This document shows positions 15,101 to 16,105 of a DNA stretch of 16,105 nucleotides, in pieces. A model generated the notes under the pieces. The model was given only the letters and a program-made list of their open reading frames with translations, had not been told where the DNA came from and did no database searches. Origin of the DNA: Patescibacteria group bacterium UBA910. Lineage in GTDB: Bacteria; Patescibacteriota; Minisyncoccia; Phycocordibacterales; DATDWN01. Positions within the stretch are counted from its first letter, which is position 1. Every line of letters starts with the position of its first letter. Made by a program: the position numbers and the translations under genes. Where the stretch lies: positions 1 to 16,105 of the forward strand of contig DBEI01000049.1 of NCBI GenBank assembly GCA_002294445.1, in the 5' to 3' direction.

Positions 15101-15441
15101 GTAAACCAAAAGATTCATGGAAAGTCGTTGGTGATGAGAAGATACAACTTCATGGTTATGCTCGACAGCTTTTGTTTTATAAGCTTCTTGTCGAAGGATC
15201 CAGTGACTTCAATGCTTACCAGGTAGAGGAGGGAAGACTAGAATTTTTGGAGCCGGTAAAAAATGCATTTATTACACTACCTCTGCCGATCAGTGAAGAC
15301 GAAGTGGTGCGACTTAAAAAACTGATTGAACTGGTGTATAAAAAAATAATTAATCTTGATTTTCCTGATGTGTCCAAATATTCACAAGATATGAATGGGT
15401 GTTTGGAATTTGAAGAAGATTTGATAAAAGGGAAAGTATAA
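12139..15441 (+). CDS. UvrD/AddA-type SF1A helicase fused to a PD-(D/E)XK nuclease
   Basis: This 1100-residue ATP-dependent 3'-5' DNA helicase has a C-terminal RecB-like nuclease and is probably used in double-strand-break repair or recombination. Helicase motifs in order: Q-motif LNPEQKKAV (10-18), Walker A GPGSGKT with K35, motif Ia LTFTDSAS, motif II DEFQD (328-332), motif III GDDDQSIYRFQG (~360-371), motif IV NYRST (395-399), motif V SHKAKGLEF (~710-718) and motif VI VALTRAQ with R768. The nuclease domain shows H882 and E886 (GTAMHGALE), D971, the D984-W-K986 catalytic triplet and Q1003...Y1007. The AddB-type iron-sulfur cysteines are absent: only one Cys lies near the C terminus (MNGCLEFEE). 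It could stand in for AddAB/RecBCD in a reduced genome, but no partner subunit is seen here. An insertion of acidic sequence (~614-632, DSEYSDEEEKNENINEYQ) lies between the 2A/2B parts. It is a single-gene unit ending at the 15440-15476 hairpin. Confidence 0.92.
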   Translation: MKFEERYKKLNPEQKKAVDTIDGPVLVVAGPGSGKTEILSMRVAQILKETDTAPGSILCLTFTDSASINMRERLAGLIGVQAYRVGIYTFHSFCTEVIGRYPEYFFGHADFHPADEVTRREILQTLFTEMSYDNPLRSEHPEQGFVFLAGALSSFSDLKRAGLTPKEFQSIIVHNEQVMQMINPLLSLHIPERISKKEIERFNDLVLEIKRMKVPPVPYEYVSSLVQSFLFGLETVLAEVIETNSTTPLSEWKRKEIEKTEEGFVLKDYTRLDRMKALGNLYESYQKALFDAGYFDFDDMILEVVKALETNDVLRQMLEERFQYILVDEFQDTNDAQMRLLYALTSSEVHEGRPNIMAVGDDDQSIYRFQGAEVANMFSFATRFKNPTLVSLSKNYRSTADILTISESVISQSGKSLRTLLPQIEKKIVAANTNLPKGQVHFKTCHTTLHEYDYIAKEIQTLHKGGVAFQDIAVISRKHASLRELVPYLHAYQVPVQYEKRQNVFEDVIVRQLITLLRFVYSVSHTQTTIREDLLPEILSFPFWGLSRETVWGISLSAQKQYLSWLEVMKSHDSHAVQQIADFLITLGVDAQSLPVERIIDRLIGGEIASVTDSEYSDEEEKNENINEYQSPLRTYYFSGESFVKNKAEYVSFLSALKVFIEALREYKSGGVVSLADALRFVDVHEKAGIELLDQSPYIESEDAVTLLTSHKAKGLEFPVVFVMTLTDDMWSGKGVPDKLPFPKNINARPSADSVDDKLRLLYVALTRAQHTLYITHYTEHASGKKVLLSEFMNQYTDKFVAYESGDVAHMLGISHQITDSAYSMDEKAILADLVKDYQMPVTHLNNFLNITKGGPHLFLEQNLLRFPQAKTVASVYGTAMHGALEYVYTYYKREGVLPEISLVVAKARQEIIAGRLSPSDTKVSVERAEKALALYIKNHGNDIDPSDLVETNFKNQGVMVGDARITGKIDKMHIEGDQVVVSDWKTGKPKDSWKVVGDEKIQLHGYARQLLFYKLLVEGSSDFNAYQVEEGRLEFLEPVKNAFITLPLPISEDEVVRLKKLIELVYKKIINLDFPDVSKYSQDMNGCLEFEEDLIKGKV

Positions 15442-15476
15442 ACAAAAACCCTGAACCGGGTTCAGGGTTTTTGTTT
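15440..15476. terminator. Bidirectional terminator between the helicase-nuclease and DsbA-like genes
   Basis: A perfect 17-bp stem has AAACAAAAACCCTGAAC (15440-15456) on the left and 15460-15476 on the right, with a CGG loop and flanking A- and T-tracts on both sides. It starts within the helicase stop codon (15439-15441) and lies 12 nt from the convergent gene's stop at 15489, so it serves both. Confidence 0.9.
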
Positions 15477-15488
15477 ATTTGGATTTAC

Positions 15489-16105
15489 TTATTTCAACAA
15501 GAGATCAAGTGTTCCTTTCAAACTGTCATACGGTTGAGCTCCGTTGATTGGAACTTTTGTTCCATCTTTCTTTGTAATAATGAGGCTGTATGGAGTTCCT
15601 CGTGCGCCAGCTTTGAGACCATCTTGATAATGAGCTTCAACTTTTGCAGCAAATTTTCCACTTGAAAGACAGGTATTAAATGCATTTACATCGAGTCCTA
15701 CTTCTTTTGCAATGATAGGAAGTTGTTTTGGATCGAGTGTGTTATTAGATGTAGTCTTTTCGTAAACCGCATTCGTAAATGCCCAGAATTTATCATTGCC
15801 ACCTTGATCTGCTGCACATTCTGTTGCTTCTGCTTCTTTGCGTGCTTTTGAGTGGAGTTGATCAATAGGGAAGTGTCGGTATACCCATGCTACTTTACCG
15901 TCTTTACCATACGTATCCATGATACGTCTCATGGTACTATGGAATTGTTTACAGAACGGACACTCTGTATCAGAGTATTCTACTATGATAAGTTCTGCTT
16001 TTGGATTACCAAGGATATGGTCTGTATCATCAACAGGTCGCATTCCTTCAGCGGATACTGCAGTAGGAATCTGAGCGGTTGGTTGATTTTTTGTCGATTT
16101 ATTTC
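15489..16105 (-). CDS. DsbA-family thiol-disulfide oxidoreductase (5' end off the window)
   Basis: This is a thioredoxin-fold protein of the DsbA family (DSBA-like thioredoxin domain), which makes or isomerises disulfide bonds in exported proteins. The active site is CPFC (codons at 15951-15962) in the context YSDTECPFCKQFH, and the cis-Pro loop is GARGTPYSLI near the C terminus. Between them lies the helical insertion typical of DsbA (WVYRHFPIDQLHSKARKEAEATECAADQGG). An ATG at 16041-16043 exists, but the frame stays open to the window edge with a Ser/Thr/Gln/Pro-rich linker (STKNQPTAQIPTAVSAEG) before it. The real start, and presumably a signal anchor, therefore lie beyond 16105. The visible part is 205 codons including the incomplete end. 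It converges with the helicase gene. Its redox partner (DsbB or VKOR-like) is not in the window. Confidence 0.9.
   Translation of the reverse strand, partial: NKSTKNQPTAQIPTAVSAEGMRPVDDTDHILGNPKAELIIVEYSDTECPFCKQFHSTMRRIMDTYGKDGKVAWVYRHFPIDQLHSKARKEAEATECAADQGGNDKFWAFTNAVYEKTTSNNTLDPKQLPIIAKEVGLDVNAFNTCLSSGKFAAKVEAHYQDGLKAGARGTPYSLIITKKDGTKVPINGAQPYDSLKGTLDLLLK

Noticed and set aside
7459..15467. GGGTTCAGGG occurs both before dnaG (7459-7468) and in the helicase terminator (15458-15467)
   Set aside because: A 10-nt match within hairpin-forming sequence is plausible by chance, and the surrounding sequences do not align.

Overview
The window looks like a piece of a small-genome bacterial chromosome from the Candidate Phyla Radiation (Patescibacteria, probably a Parcubacteria-type lineage). 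This rests on the compact RpoB and RpoC without the large proteobacterial insertions, a DsbA-family protein and a helicase-nuclease of the style common in that group, near absence of Shine-Dalgarno sequences, AT-leaning composition and very heavy use of the Arg codon CGA. The standard code fits: TGA never interrupts the genes. The phylum assignment is an inference from recognised protein style, not a computed placement.

Layout. Positions 1-403 hold a possible 3' end of an upstream gene, a strong sigma70-type promoter, a tiny ORF and a 13-bp hairpin, all before rpoB. Then one + strand cluster runs rpoB - rpoC - (206-nt structured gap) - dnaG - rpoD, with dnaG and rpoD overlapping by 14 nt. This joins the RNA polymerase beta operon to the primase and sigma genes of the classical macromolecular-synthesis operon. 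It ends in a 120-nt imperfect inverted repeat (10512-10631) and a strong bidirectional terminator (10647-10681). Next come two - strand accessory genes: a six-helix membrane protein resembling DUF6498 and an unrecognised 168-residue membrane-anchored protein of higher GC. A divergent promoter region (about 12000-12138) separates the latter from a + strand 1100-residue UvrD/AddA-type helicase fused to a PD-(D/E)XK nuclease. Its terminator (15440-15476) is shared with a convergent DsbA-family thiol oxidoreductase whose 5' end runs off the window.

How the genes work together: RpoB, RpoC and RpoD supply the catalytic core and housekeeping specificity of transcription, and DnaG supplies replication primers, so co-transcription would tie replication initiation to transcription capacity. 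The helicase-nuclease is a DNA repair/recombination enzyme. The DsbA-like protein acts outside the cytoplasm in disulfide chemistry.

Most worth following up: the attenuator-like arrangement upstream of rpoB (promoter, short Arg/Tyr-rich ORF, hairpin), the unusual residues in the rifampicin pocket of RpoB, the joined rpoBC-dnaG-rpoD cluster, the Lys-rich tail on the sigma factor, and the long inverted repeat after rpoD. No CRISPR array, transposase, rRNA or tRNA was seen.
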